Below are positions 38,575 to 50,895 of a stretch of DNA of 64,000 nt, one piece after another. How positions within the stretch are numbered: position 1 is the first letter of the stretch; each line of letters begins with the position of its first letter. Location of the stretch: the NCBI RefSeq assembly GCF_964204645.1, contig NC_134031.1, positions 14,815,307 to 14,879,306 of the forward strand, given 5' to 3'. Under the pieces are notes generated by a model, which had not been told where the DNA came from, searched no databases, and worked only from the letters and a program-made list of their open reading frames with translations. The stretch is from Tubulanus polymorphus. Taxonomy: Eukaryota; Nemertea; Palaeonemertea; Tubulaniformes; Tubulanidae. Made by a program: the position numbers and the translations under genes.

Positions 38575-41399
38575 ATGTTACTGTTGTCTCCCAAGAAAAT
38601 GCCGCCGGTTATCAATCGTCTGGTCGTGATTTTGGTCCTGTCCACGAAGTGGCTGAATGCGGCACAGAATTACGGTTGGAGCTCGTGGGGACCGTGGGAA
38701 GATCGTTGTTCGAGACGCTGTGATATGGACAAGGGTAAAGTGCAAAGAACTAGAGCATGTTTAAAACTGAACTGTGGAAACCACCCCTGTAAAACTCGAA
38801 TTGATAGTCGATATTGTCAGGGTGGAGGAAGCGTACAGAAAAAGTGGTGTTACGATGCCAAATTCTGTACAGGTTCTGGAAGATATACAGGGCAATGGAC
38901 GAAGTGGGATGCTGACGGACCGTGTCAGGTAACATGGGGCAATAAAAACGGAGGAGCAGGTAGCGGTGGATGTCAACAGCGGAGCAGGCGACGCTGCGTC
39001 AATCTACAGACCTCTAAACGATACTACAGGTGTCCCGGATCTAACGGCCAATACCAGACCACTGGTAAACCGTGTCAGTGTCCAGCTGGATACGGTGGTA
39101 GCCGTGTAAACGGTGGGTACAGCGGTTACTGGAGCCGATGGGCGCCTTGGACCTGTACCCAGGATTGCGAGCTCCCGGGCGCCATGGCCGCCAGAAAACG
39201 TACGTGTAAGAATAGAATAAAAGGTACTTCGTGTGAACCGGATAAGCGTGGAGTAGGCGCCATAGAAACGGCTTCATGCCGGACTACAGTTTCTGATGAG
39301 GTTCACTATAAGTGTCAGAGATCGTGGGGTGAATGGACGGCGTATTCGGCGTGTACAGCGACATGTGGATCTCAACAGAAACAGCGCAGGCGACAGTGTA
39401 ACGGATACGGAGCGCCTTGTCTGGGGAATGAGATCGAGATCGATTCGTGCCAGATTCACACGCACTGTCCACTGATCGACGGAAGCTGGGGTCCGTGGGG
39501 TAAATGGGAGATTGCCTGCAGCGTCACCTGCGGCGACGGAATCCGTAAACGCTTTCGACTGTGTAATAACCCAGCGCCGTCTGGTGACGGTTTGGATTGT
39601 GAAGGCGATAAGGATGATTATCAGACGTGTGAAGTGAACGTGATTTGTCCAATTCACGGCGCGTGGACAGAGTGGACGCCGTGGCTGTGCGATAGAACAT
39701 GTGGAAACGGAACAGGTAATAACATCCCCTAAGGAGATAGTGAATAAAATAGATACCAGGGGGCGATGGTTGCTCAAACAGTTAGAGTTCAAACTTTAAT
39801 TCTTGGAAAACATACGATGATGGTCACTATTACATCTATCCACCACCAACTTTCGAGCTTGCTCCGGTGTTGGCGGCCATAATCTCAGAGATTGCAGTTC
39901 TCAAAAGTTAAGAATTAACTTTAACCAAATCGACATATAAGTTTTTAATTTCACTATGAGTCATTTACTTACCTACAGGTCAACCAACTTTTGAGCAACT
40001 ACAGCCCCTGACTGGTCTATGAAATTTGGGTTAGATTCCATACTATTACAGTATCAAGTTGCCATAAAGTTAATACAAAGAGTTAATACTTTAGGCCTAC
40101 ATTTTGTAACGTGCATCCACGGAATTCATTTTCTAGAAGTCCGATGAATTTATCTATTAGATCTGGGCCCAGTTTCACGAAAAAGTTTAAGCCTAAAACG
40201 GTTAAGTTTGAATTGTTGTCCTCATTGAAAACATGAAGTAACCAATGGCGATTACATCCAGAAATTTGGGTTTAACTTTTAGTTTAAGTTTAACTGTTTT
40301 CTATATTTCAGCTACTCGTAAACGCGTTTGCGACAACCCAGCTCCGAGATTCGGAGGTAAATTCTGTCTGGGCGAAACTGACGACTTTTCAGTCGGATGT
40401 AACCCCAATCGGTGTTCGCTTTCAGACGACATTCTACCGGTACACCTAAAACAAGCGATCACCGACCATCTGAACACGACGCACAATAATCTGAAACGTC
40501 GCGAAGCTGACAAAGCGTTTCTGCAATGTCGCACGCAAGTTGTAGAAATGTTCCTGGAGATATTTTTCTCGGCCGTGATTCGTTGGATGAAGAACGCCGA
40601 ACCATTAAAACTCGACCCGCACCGCCACGGTTATTACCAAGGCGACATCGAGATTAAGAGTTTAAACTCGTCCGATAACGGGGTCTATATATGTCAGATG
40701 GAGTTTACACCGGAAGGAAGGACCGAGCTGCGCACGCAAGTCGTCGGGGTCTATTCGTTAACGGTAGTGACGTCTAAACCGGAAACAGCGACCCGCGAAG
40801 GTGAGAGTTTAGTATTAGACTGTAACGGACCCTCCCTGGCGTTAGTTTATCCGGACTGTCATCAGAAATGGTTCCATAACGACAAAATCACTAAAGACTT
40901 CCTCGAAATTCCGCCGCAAACGGCTGATAAATACGTTATCGCCATGGTAACGCGTAAACACGCGGGTAACTGGACGTGTGAACTGACCGATAGGGAGACA
41001 GGTCGACAGTGGCAGACGAATCGAGTTTACGTCGAGGTCGGACCTCCGATAACCGCCTGGGAGATATTCCTAGCGTCACCGGCTTACATCGCATGCGCAG
41101 TGACGGCTATTGTTGCACTGGTTGCCGTGGCGATGATCGGTTGTTTTTACAAAGGTCATAAAGTGGAACGGACGCAGAAAGAAACGGCGGATAAAATGAT
41201 GTCATTGTTGCAAGAGAAGGCGAACGATGGAGTTGAGGATCTGGGTGGTGATGATGATGACACTGAGAAGGATGCTGACCAGGATATCGATGTGGATGAC
41301 GAGGCTAATGATACGGATGTAGATAACGAGAATATCGAGGAAACCGAGGTCCGAACAAACAGGGATGAAAATTCTTTCTCAGACGCACAAAAGTGGTAA
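38575..41399 (+). CDS. Transmembrane receptor with TSP1 repeats and Ig domains (742 aa, 2 exons)
   Basis: Exon 1 is 38575-39715 and exon 2 is 40312-41399, joined in phase 1 across a GT-AG intron, for 743 codons in total. A signal peptide (VILVLSTKWLNAAQ) is followed by four to six thrombospondin type 1 repeats (WSSWGPW, WSRWAPW, WGEWTAYSACTATCG, WGPWGKWEIACSVTCG, WTEWTPW). Two Ig-like domains follow (IRW...DNGVYIC and LDC...AGNWTC), then one membrane helix (IACAVTAIVALVAVAMIGCF) and a short, very acidic tail. The gene is extracellular and probably adhesive or a guidance receptor. The order TSP1 then Ig, with no ZU5 or death domain, rules out UNC5. The family is not named. Start: the first ATG; the second (MPPVINR) is also possible. 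Confidence 0.85.
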
Positions 41400-41654
41400 A
41401 CTACAGGTTGCATATAGGGTTAACAAGTTATATTTTAATGAAATTGAATTATAAGTCTACAAAATAAAATGCTCTCCATGAATAATAGATTTAGAATAGA
41501 AAAAAACACGATTATATAAATATATTTACAAATAAATCTACAGATAAAAACCTCATTTTATGTACTGTACAGAATGAACCCTCAGGCAAAACAAGTTTTA
41601 TCCATGGTCTTCCAGATAACATTGACTTTGATAAAGTAAACGGGCTTGTGCTCT

Positions 41655-41732
41655 GGACCCAGTTCCGAAGGTTCTGAGTATCGAAAATGAACAATTTGAA
41701 CTCCATCCCATAACTACAGTGGAACTGGATCC
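41655..41732. repeat. MITE copy, GGACCCAGTTCC family
   Basis: The ends GGACCCAGTTCCGAAGG and CAGTGGAACTGGATCC are inverted. The copy is short and diverged. It lies between the receptor gene and SLC13. Confidence 0.6.
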
Positions 41733-41994
41733 TTTCTTGTCTGGAGCCTGTTTCGCAAAATTGTTGGGGTCATCGATAATGGGAAGGTTGTCAAATAGTA
41801 GGCTATAATTGATCATGATTTTGCTTTGTGAAATTTGTCCATGGTAGATTAAAAAACGAAAATTGTCTATGCTCAACATACGTATAACAAGCATTGGATT
41901 AACAAGCTTTATACAATGGATAAAAATCATAAAAGATTGTAATATAATTCTTTAGAAACGTTATATACATACATTTATACACAAAGTAATTTAT

Positions 41995-42320
41995 ACGCAA
42001 AACAATGTCAGCTTAAACTGAAACAATGTAAGCTTAAACTGAAACAATGTCAGCTTAAACTGAAACAATGTCAGCTTAAACTGAAACAATGTTAGCTTAA
42101 AACTGAAACAAAGCTTAAACTGAAAAAATGTCAGCTTAAACTGAAACAATGTCAGCTTAAACTGAAACGATGTAAGCTTAAACTGAAACAATGCCAGCTT
42201 GAACTGAAACAATGTAAGCTTAAACTGAAACAATGTCAGCTTAAACTGAAACAATGTCAGCTTAAACTGAAACAATGTTAGCTTAAACTGAAACAAAGTA
42301 AGCTTAAACTGAAAAAAATG
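41995..42320. repeat. 21-bp minisatellite, about 15 copies
   Basis: The unit is GTCAGCTTAAACTGAAACAAT with small variants (GTAAGC, GTTAGC, and one unit missing 2-3 bases). Because 21 is divisible by three, the minus strand has a long open frame of FQFKLTL heptads; this is not taken as a gene. Confidence 0.85.
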
Positions 42321-42567
42321 TAAGTAGTTTACGCCGTTAGATTAATATAGAACTTTTAAACTTTTCATTACAATTGTAAGGTAACAGAAATAACAAAATT
42401 GCTGATAAACTCAAGGCCCGCAGTTGCGCAGTCGTGACCTATACGTCTAAACATGGTCTAGAAATCAAAAGACTAGTATTTAGTTGTAGGCAATGGGTAC
42501 CTTGAAACTAAACAATTTTGATTTAAGTCTAGATAATTTTCTATGAATCGTGCCGTGAATTTGCAAT

Positions 42568-45500
42568 TTAAGTAGTAGTAATATTAGCAAAAGCAGTTAC
42601 ATTGAGCGGAGAAGAAGTGATACCAGTATTACTAGTGATATCAGTAATATTAGTAATATTCAGTTGAGAGATTGTGGTGGTCGTGGCGGCTTCAAGGGCC
42701 CTCGCCCAGTCGGGGTATGTATCCAGACCGTACATACGGCTACCCCAGCCTATAACAGCCAAACCAACCGTACCAATACACACTACGTTCATCACGAAAC
42801 CGACTACAAACTGAAATATATGAAACATTACAATTAATGAAATCATTGTCATAGAGAGAATTCTAAAGGATCCAGTTTCACAAAACACGATCGATAAACT
42901 CATAAACGATTAGATGAATACAGCAGGTGACACTGAGTCAAATGTACTGAACTGAAAGTCGCCATCCACGTTTTAATGCCACCGGTCAATTTAATGCCAA
43001 CATTTTTTGAGAAAATAAATGCTCCATTTTTTTTCATTGGTCCCAACAGTGGCGTAATTAAGGATTTTACTTTAATTTCAATTCTACCTGAAGCTAACTC
43101 AGGAGGGGGCTCAGGAGGTGAGGTTTTAGGGGAGGGGGCTCTCGGTGGTGAGGTTTTAGGGGAGGGGCTCTCGGGAGGTGAGGTTTTAGGGAGGTGAGGT
43201 TTTAGGGGAGGGGGCTCTCGGGAGGTGAGGATTTAGGGGAGGGGGCTCTCGGGAGGTGAGGTTTTAGGGGAGGGGGCTCTCAGGTGGTGGGTTCTCGGGA
43301 GTTTCTTACCATTTCCCAAATTTTCAGATATCCGCTAGAGAATACGATAGCATTCGGTGGCGTTGCTACTGGTAACATGAACGCAAACGAGGCTGATACA
43401 GTGGCAGGTAACATGAAATACAATGGGTTCGTTTTCAGTTGAACCGCCTGAAATAGATTCAAATATTCATATTACTGGAAATAACCGCGATCAGATTCAG
43501 CCAAGGTCAAAGCTAAGAGCTACACATGACGTCACAGTGACCGTCGAGCACAAGCGGCTGAATGAATCAAAAAGTCTGAATAGACGTCCAATCTGACGCG
43601 CTGTGAACATATAACGTCTGCTCGAGACTGACTCACCAGGTTTGCCAATATAGGTAACATGAGTGTCGCTGTCGCTGTGTTACTGGTCACTTCAGTTAGA
43701 GCCGCTATTATAGCAGATACAATAATAGCAATAACAGGATTGGGTAAAAATTCCAGTACTGTTAACTCTTTTCCAATCCACTCTGATAAACCAGACTTCT
43801 ATAAGATCCAGTAAAAAGGGTATTTCAAATCATGATCGTGTCCATTTTCCGATGGACCTTAAAATGATTTTATACATTTGTTAAACAATTTCAGTTGAAT
43901 TCATAACAATCAGTTGCAGTTGTCAAAAGTGCCCCTTACTCTACTGTACTGCCCCCTCTACTATACTGTTAGTCTACTGTACTGCCCCCTTTACTATACT
44001 GTTAGTCTACTGTACTGCCCCCTATAGTATATATTGTACCTGTGAGGCATCGGCCATTGCGAAACCGCCACCTAGCAATAACACAATATTCCATGGTAAC
44101 CGATGCGTGAGAACTTCCCAAGTCATCAGAGGGCGCGGTCTCCTGCCAGAACCACCTAAAAAAACCAAACAACATCTGAGAAACCTTAGTAAGGAGAATA
44201 GAGAGGGGAGAGGGGAGAGCCAAAAAAGGAGTGAAAAGGGAAAAAAAGAGGGAGAGAGGAGAGGGGTGGAGAAGAGGGATAAAGACTTACTACAAGATGG
44301 AAGTTCAGATGGAATCGCAAACAGCAGTATCGACACAAATATAGCGCATGTAGCATCGCTTGCATATCTGTAAAAAGAAATAGAAACATACCGTATTCGA
44401 GATTATTTAGAAATTTGTTTGAAGGGCGAATTTGTACGGATTAATCATTATAATCAAACGAACCCCGCTTTGAAATAGTCTCCCCAACCTTTAAACACTG
44501 AACCAGGGGCGGGCGAACGCAGTATCCATAACAACGCTAATAATATAAACATCAGTAGACTCATTATTTCGCCGCAACTGAAAAAAAGAACATAAGACAA
44601 AATGTACAATACATTACAATATAAAATATACAACGATATCCAAAAAACAACAATATATAACAGCATCAGCAATATATCACAATATACTACAATATATAAT
44701 ATATTACAATATACAACAGAATACAACAATATGCAATTTACTACAATATATGAAATACAACATACTACAATATACTACAATATATAGGACAAAAATATTA
44801 GAAAATTCATTTCAAAGTGACAGAATGATTATTTTAACTATTGGATTAGGCTCTTATTTCTCCTTTCCGCTTAGCTTAAAAGTTGACCCGGCCGGCCGCC
44901 TATCTACCCTGTGCATTACTTTTTTTGAAATTGGTGATCAACAGACCTGGCAGCTATAGCAATGAACCGATTATTAATTTTATTGGATTTTACGAAATGA
45001 CCCGGCCGCTGCGGATAAACAAGGTATCACTTTTGATGAGCATTACTTCAAAATGTTGCAAAAGTATCAAAAAACCACAGAAAGCTAAATTCTAATCGGT
45101 AAATGACGTTTATCTGTTGTTCTACGGCTGGACCCAGTTCCACATTTGCGAATTAGAGTTAACTCAGTGAGTTTAAATCAGTTCATTATCAATGTTTTGA
45201 CTCAAGAGCCAACTGTGGAACCGGATCCTAATGAACAGTTCAATGTTTACCTCATTCTGCCGAGTTTTTTGTATTGATCTTTGATAAAATCGTGTAACGT
45301 TTTCTCTTCAACCGATTCGCCACATTTGAAACAACCCCCGAATGTTCTACAATAATAAACAACAACGATTAATCATCATTAGAAATCACCGTTCCCATCT
45401 CCCCTCCCCCGCCCCCGTCTTCCGTCCCAAGCCTCCTAGGCCAGATGACGACGTGTAGTACATCCTCGTGGATCTTACCCTCTTAATCCTAAAAAACAGA

Positions 45501-48500
45501 TTTGAAGCCAAATCCAGCAGAACAGAAGAGTTATGATTGAAATCGGCAACGCGAAACCCATCCATGAGGCAAACGTCACTCCGGTTTCTTTGCCTTTAAA
45601 TAACCTTCAAAAAAAACGAGAGAAAATCAGCAGAAACAACGTTTAACAATGAATGGAATCAACTTACTTTTTTTAATAATCTCTATTTTCTCAACTTAAG
45701 TCATCTCTATCTTTGAGATTTCAATTTACTTCGTAAGTGTAAGTCATCATTTGGATGCAAGGTCACATTATAGTTCCACAGTGGACTGCATTGTAAACCA
45801 GGTCGTCCACAGTGGACTGAGCGGTGAACAAGTTCCACTTAACTCAGTGAACCAGTACTCAGAATATTGTGGTTATATATATACATGTATACTTACACAT
45901 CTAACTGTCCAGTGAGTACCAGGTTAGGTGGAGTGCCCTTCAACGTAGCTATACCCCCAGCATTAGCAGCATACGCTATACACAAACTCATTAATTTACC
46001 GATTTTGCCGATGTATTCAGTAACCTCTTTTGGTTCCTCGATAGTTTCACCTTCCAACTGATCTAAAACGGGGGTAACTCCATTAACCACTCCCACCGTG
46101 TCATAGCTAAAACATGATAGATGAACCATTCAATCCATGTGCGGCCCACCAAAAAATTTCCACACGGATTGGTTTGGATCAAAGAGGGAGGGGTAACCTT
46201 CAACTGTTGGAGGCTATCTGGATATCTTTTACTGATGGTTATTGTCAATCAGATGGGATTTACATTCAATAATATATACAGTCAACCTCCGATCTACCGC
46301 CGCCCTCCCATATACCGACACCCCCGCTTTACCGCCAGGTTTTCTCAACACAGATACATAGTAAAACACCCCCGATATACTGCCATACTCTCAATATACC
46401 GCCAAAATCGTTTTGCACCGATATGGGCGATATATCGGGGGTTGACTGTATACCATTGAGGGCAGAATAGAAAAGATTCATTGGACAATATCTGTTCACC
46501 TAGGTGGCGGGCAGAAGAAGGCTTATTGTGGAATAGTTTTTACAGGTTGCAGGACAGAAGGAAGTTTATTGGGGAATAGTTTTTTACCTAGGTGACGTGG
46601 GAGAGGTAATCTCCATATCTGTGTTATTCGTTTGTATTTTGATGTCGTCTGTTTTAACAATGGCGACCGTTGATCCCGTCTGTGAGGATTCTGCTGACTT
46701 TGATAGATCGACCATGTCTGAAAACAAAACAAATGACGCAATACTTGAAGCAAATCACTGCAAAAGCTTCTTTCATACATGTTCTAAATACCTAGTGCAT
46801 ACATTAGTAACATATAAAAGAATTCTTTAGCAGACTTCGCAGAAAAATGGGTGCACCCTATTTTGTGAAACGAATATAAAGCACTGTCTACTTCAAGTAA
46901 AACCTGCTCAATGTATTCTCTGAATGCCGGTACACTGTTCTGGACGCCCGCTCAACCGTCTCGTCTCGCTAGTCAAATCGTAATCCATTCAATGCAAGTT
47001 TTATGGGTTTTCAATTGAAAGAAACCATTTACACAAAAACGAACGGAGAGAAAGGTTTTTGTTAACTCATTAAAAAAAGTAAGTGGCATTGTACGTATGG
47101 TTTTAACTATTCTCGATTTGGAAATATTGAGATGAGAATAAAACGGCTATCATAATATTTATCCAAGGTCCTCGTGTTTGCTTTGTGAAATAACCGCATG
47201 TTTGTGATCGTGCATTGAAAATGTGATTTCTTTTACAACAATAGACACCGCTTCCCATGATACCTCGTGTTGCTATGATATAGAATTGTTGAGTAAAATT
47301 TGAATTTTGTTCAGCAATGTCGTTTCATAGCAACAACGACACTCCTCCTAACAGGGTGTATTATGGGAAGATCCGCGCCGATATTGAGAAATAAGATACA
47401 GATTAGTGATTATTTCAATCCTGATTCCTGAATGCGGATTTTTATTTTGAATTCGAATTAAGCCATACTTACCGATTCCATCACTTTCTGGTTTCTTCAG
47501 TTCGGCTAATTTGCATAGACGAATTTGTTCAATAACGGCTTGTACTATTGGAATCATCATGGCGGTGGTGGCGGTGTTACTGATCCACATCGATAGGAAC
47601 CAAGTGGGCAGCATGAACCCCATCATCAAACTATTACAAATGATATGAACATATATAGACATATACAACAGGAGAGCAGAAAAACTGAGGAGGGATACTC
47701 TTTATCAGAATAATTGGAATTCAAAAAGTTGATAAAATTGATGATTAGAAACTCTTTATTCTAAGAATGAGAGGCTGGGTATTGTTAGTGAATGAAGTCA
47801 CCACATCTGACTGGTCACCAGCCACCACACCTTACTGGTCACCGGTCATCACACCTGACTGGTCACTGGTCACCACACCTGACTGTCATCAGTCACCACA
47901 CCTGATTGGCCACCGGTCACCACACCTGACTGGTCACCAGTCAACACACCTGACTGGTCACCACAGTTGAATGGTTACCACACTTACCAGACTGACCTCA
48001 CTACACTGCTCGGTCTAGTTGTAAGGTCAGTAGACTGTGCATAACGTGTTTGCTAGGCAGGGTAATGTTCAGAGCTGTTAAGGGCCGGGCGAAAGGGTCT
48101 GATTTAGAATTTCCACGTTTTTGCTTTTTTGAGTAGAAATTCCGCTTTTTAATGGTATAACGAACTGGTCCCTTGAATATTGTTATCAATGATCTCTGTT
48201 CCTACGTACCTACGTGGTTTAGTACCGACTAGGGAAAGTATACCCAGAGCTATCCGTCTATGCAGCTCCCAATGTTCGATCGTAACAGCCATCATTAAAC
48301 CTCCGATGAATAGAAAATTCGTATCCTAGAAACATAAAGAAACACAGCGTATAACAATTAGATCCGTTAAATTTCCTTTAAATTCTTAAAAATCATCAAA
48401 TTATCACTTTCAAATCAATTTCGGTAATCCTTCCGATTTTCGGGACATTTCGCTTAATCTTTGGAGTTGATAAATGAAAAAAACAAGTTACAGTGACCGG

Positions 48501-50168
48501 TGAAAGTCTGAAAAAACCATCTTTTTATATCCATTTTACACTCTATTGAACAATATTGCCAAAGAAAATTTCTTCGCAACATTAATCGCAGAAAAGTCCA
48601 CCTAGCTTTATTTCAATAATCAAACATTCTTACCTTGAAATAGTTCGGGCAAATTTCACGTGACTTCATGATACCGAACAGTGGTGCCATGACGACGGGT
48701 AATAATGCAGTGACAGCCATAGGGACAGCTTCTGTGATCCAGTAAACAGCCATTACAACCATCATATACCCACATGATACCTTCTGTATATAAAACAAAA
48801 TAACATCTATCTAAGAATTTTGCCTCTATTCGCAATTATCACGTGAATTAGATTTCAAAAAGAATCTTTCCGATGCTTCTCAACAGATGGTGTGTGTACA
48901 TTATGTGTCCATGACGTACTTAACGTTTACATGAAAATACATGACGCTGTCACATATATACATGACGTGTACATGACGTTGACACATATTTACATGACGT
49001 GTACATGACGCTAATATGAGTGTATATGACTGTTACATGAGTGTATGTGACGCTCATATGAGTGTACATGACGTTTATATTAGTTTGCATGAGTGTATAT
49101 GACGTTTACATGAGTGTACATGTGTGAATATGACGTTAACATGAGTGTACATGACGTGCTATACGTGTACATGACGTTTACATGAGTGTATATAACGTGT
49201 ATATACGTGTAAATGACGTTTACATGAGTACATATGACGTTAACATGTGTGTACGTGATGTGTATATACGTGTACATAAGTGAACATGAAGTTTACACGA
49301 GTGTATATGACGTGTATATTCGTGTGCATGAGTTTACATGAGTGTACATGACGTTTACATAAGTGTAAATGACGTGCTATACGTGTAAATGACGTTTACA
49401 TGAGTGTACATGACGTTTACATGAGTGTATATGACGTTTACATGAGTGTATCTGAGTGTATATGATTTTTACATGAGTGTATATGACGTTTACATGAGTG
49501 TACATGAGTGTATATGACTTTACCATGGGTGTACATGACGTGCTATTCGTGTACAGGATGTTTACATGAGTGTAAATGACGTGTCATACGTGTACATGAC
49601 GTTTGCATGATTGTGACGTTTAAATGAGTGTACATGAATGTATATGACGTTGATATGAGTGTACATGACGTGCTATACGTGTACATGATGTTTACATGAG
49701 TGTTAATGACATGCCATACGTGTACATGACGTTTACATGAGTGTACATGCGTGTATATGACGTTTACATGAGTGTACATGAGTGTATATGACGTTAACAT
49801 GAGTGTACATGAGTGTATATGAATGTATATGACGTTAACATGAGTGTACATGATGTTTACATGAGTGTAGTTTATATCACTCTGGGAGCAAAGGAATGTA
49901 CATGGCAAATTAAGTTAACAGTATGGTGTTTATATTGATAAGGGTTCAGTTTCACAAAAGTCAATCTCAAATGGTTTTTTAAGTGCTCCATTGCACTTAA
50001 GTGCTCGACTGCACGATCGTTAGGCACGATATATATATATGAAATATGTTAGAAAATAATTTTTACCAAATCAAAATCGTAGTGGGCGACGACTGGTAAC
50101 AGGGCAAGAGGCGTCACCAAAAACACTGCAAACTTCCACCAGTAGAAAATGGGATGACATTTAACCAT
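42568..50168 (-). CDS. SLC13 family Na+-coupled di/tricarboxylate or sulfate cotransporter (645 aa, 14 exons)
   Basis: Exons in transcript order: 50168-50067, 48783-48634, 48325-48210, 47630-47473, 46717-46588, 46106-45897, 45604-45479, 45346-45251, 44577-44464, 44367-44291, 44155-44040, 43798-43637, 43447-43310, 42810-42568; total 1938 nt, 646 codons. Diagnostic segments: [55 protein letters not shown] and [20 protein letters not shown], the SLC13/NaDC signature. It has about eleven to twelve membrane helices, and a charged loop in exons 5-6. It carries citrate, succinate or sulfate with Na+ across the plasma membrane; the paralogue cannot be fixed. The tail is rich in N-glycosylation sequons (NIT, NVT). 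Introns hold minisatellites. Confidence 0.92.
43085..43300. repeat. 31-bp G-rich minisatellite in SLC13 intron 13
   Basis: About six copies of a unit containing GGAGGTGAGGTTTTAGGGG and AGGGGGCTCTC. It ends 10 bases before the exon boundary at 43310. Several copies contain GGGG runs. Confidence 0.8.
43925..44035. repeat. Short tandem repeat (CTGTACTGCCCCCT)
   Basis: Three to four imperfect copies of a roughly 34-base unit with TCTACTGTACTGCCCCCT and ACTATACTGTTAG lie just before exon 44040-44155 of SLC13. Confidence 0.6.
44600..44785. repeat. ACAATATA-type simple repeat
   Basis: Imperfect repeats of TACAATATA over about 185 bases in an SLC13 intron. The open frames here are low-complexity and not genes. 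Confidence 0.7.
44840..45060. repeat. Dispersed repeat, copy 1
   Basis: Shared with 58335-58535: GACCCGG, GGCCGCC, CTACCCTGT, then CCTGGCAGCTATAG, AATGAAC and AAAATGACCC in the same order and orientation. No terminal repeats were recognised. It is a degraded interspersed element. Confidence 0.55.
45130..45229. repeat. MITE copy, GGACCCAGTTCCAC family
   Basis: The left end GGACCCAGTTCCACA and right end TGTGGAACCGGATCC are inverted, with the same TTAACTC/GTTCATT interior as 843-955. It lies in an SLC13 intron. Confidence 0.7.
46277..46450. repeat. pogo-like MITE (174 bp)
   Basis: Starts TACAGTCAACCTCCGAT and ends ATCGGGGGTTGACTGTA, near-perfect inverted repeats with CAGT...ACTG at TA. The interior repeats ATATACCGCC-like words. 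It lies in an SLC13 intron. Confidence 0.75.
47800..47985. repeat. CTGGTCACC minisatellite
   Basis: About eight imperfect copies of a unit around CACACCTGACTGGTCACCAGT. It lies in an SLC13 intron. Confidence 0.75.
48900..49880. repeat. ACATGAGTGTACATGACGT minisatellite, about 1 kb
   Basis: Roughly fifty imperfect copies of short modules (ACATGAGTGT, ACATGACGTTT, GTGTATATGACG) fill the intron after exon 1 of SLC13. TGACGT words (CRE-like core) are repeated dozens of times. Open frames here (VIYTHVN repeats) are by-products. Confidence 0.85.
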
Positions 50169-50389
50169 CTTGTAGCCTGTGAGAGATGACGCCCGGTGTC
50201 AGAGATGAAATGTATTGTCACCTGTTAAAAGATAATTCGATACTGAATATTGTGAACAATTTAACTAAAACTGAATTCCATTTTCAAGTTTCAAAATAGT
50301 AAATCATCCATTACATTTATGATAATGAAGTGTTCCGTGGTTTGAATGTGTATCTATGAATTAGTGACATTAGTCGGATTCAAATCCAT

Positions 50390-50895
50390 GAAACCACGGA
50401 GTCCTCCACGGAGTCCTGCGCCCAGCTCTACGGAGTCCTCCACGGAGTCCTGCACCCAGCTCTACGGAGTCCTCCACGGAGTACTATGCCCAGCTCTACG
50501 GAGTCCTCCACGGAGTCCTGTACCCAGCTCCACGGAATCCTGTGCCCAGCTCCACGGAGGCCTGCGCCCAGCTCTACGAAGTCTTCCATGGAGTCCTGTG
50601 CCCAGCTCCACAGAATCCTCCACAGAGTCCTGCGTCCAGTTCTACGGAGTTCTCCACGGAGTACTATGCCCAGCTGTACGGAGTCCTCCAGGGAGTCTGT
50701 ACCCAGCTCCGCGGAGTTCTCCACGGAATCCTGTGTCCAGCTCCACGGAGTCCTCCACGGAGTCCTGCGCCCAGCTCCACGGAGTCTTCCATGGAGTCCT
50801 GTGCCCAGCTCCGCGGAATCCTCCACGGAATCCTGTGCCTAGCTCTACGGAGTCCTCCACGGAGTTCTATGCTCAGCTCCAAGGATTCCTCTGCT
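50390..50895. repeat. 33-bp minisatellite (GGAGTCCTCCACGGAGTCC)
   Basis: About fifteen imperfect units built from CTACGGAGTCC, TCCACGGAGTCCTG and GCCCAGCTC. It is open in several frames on both strands (Ser/Pro/Glu-rich on +), which is expected of a repeat free of stop words. No domain is present. Confidence 0.8.

Noticed and set aside
41991-42296. Open frame of FQFKLTL heptads on the minus strand
   Set aside because: It is produced by a 21-bp minisatellite; no start context, splice partner or domain.
46121-46459. 112-aa frame with [10 protein letters not shown] repeats
   Set aside because: It crosses the pogo-like MITE at 46277-46450 and repeats come from that element.
49080-49908. YTHVNVIY-type repeat proteins on the minus strand
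   Set aside because: By-products of the ACATGAGTGT/ACATGACGT minisatellite inside an SLC13 intron.
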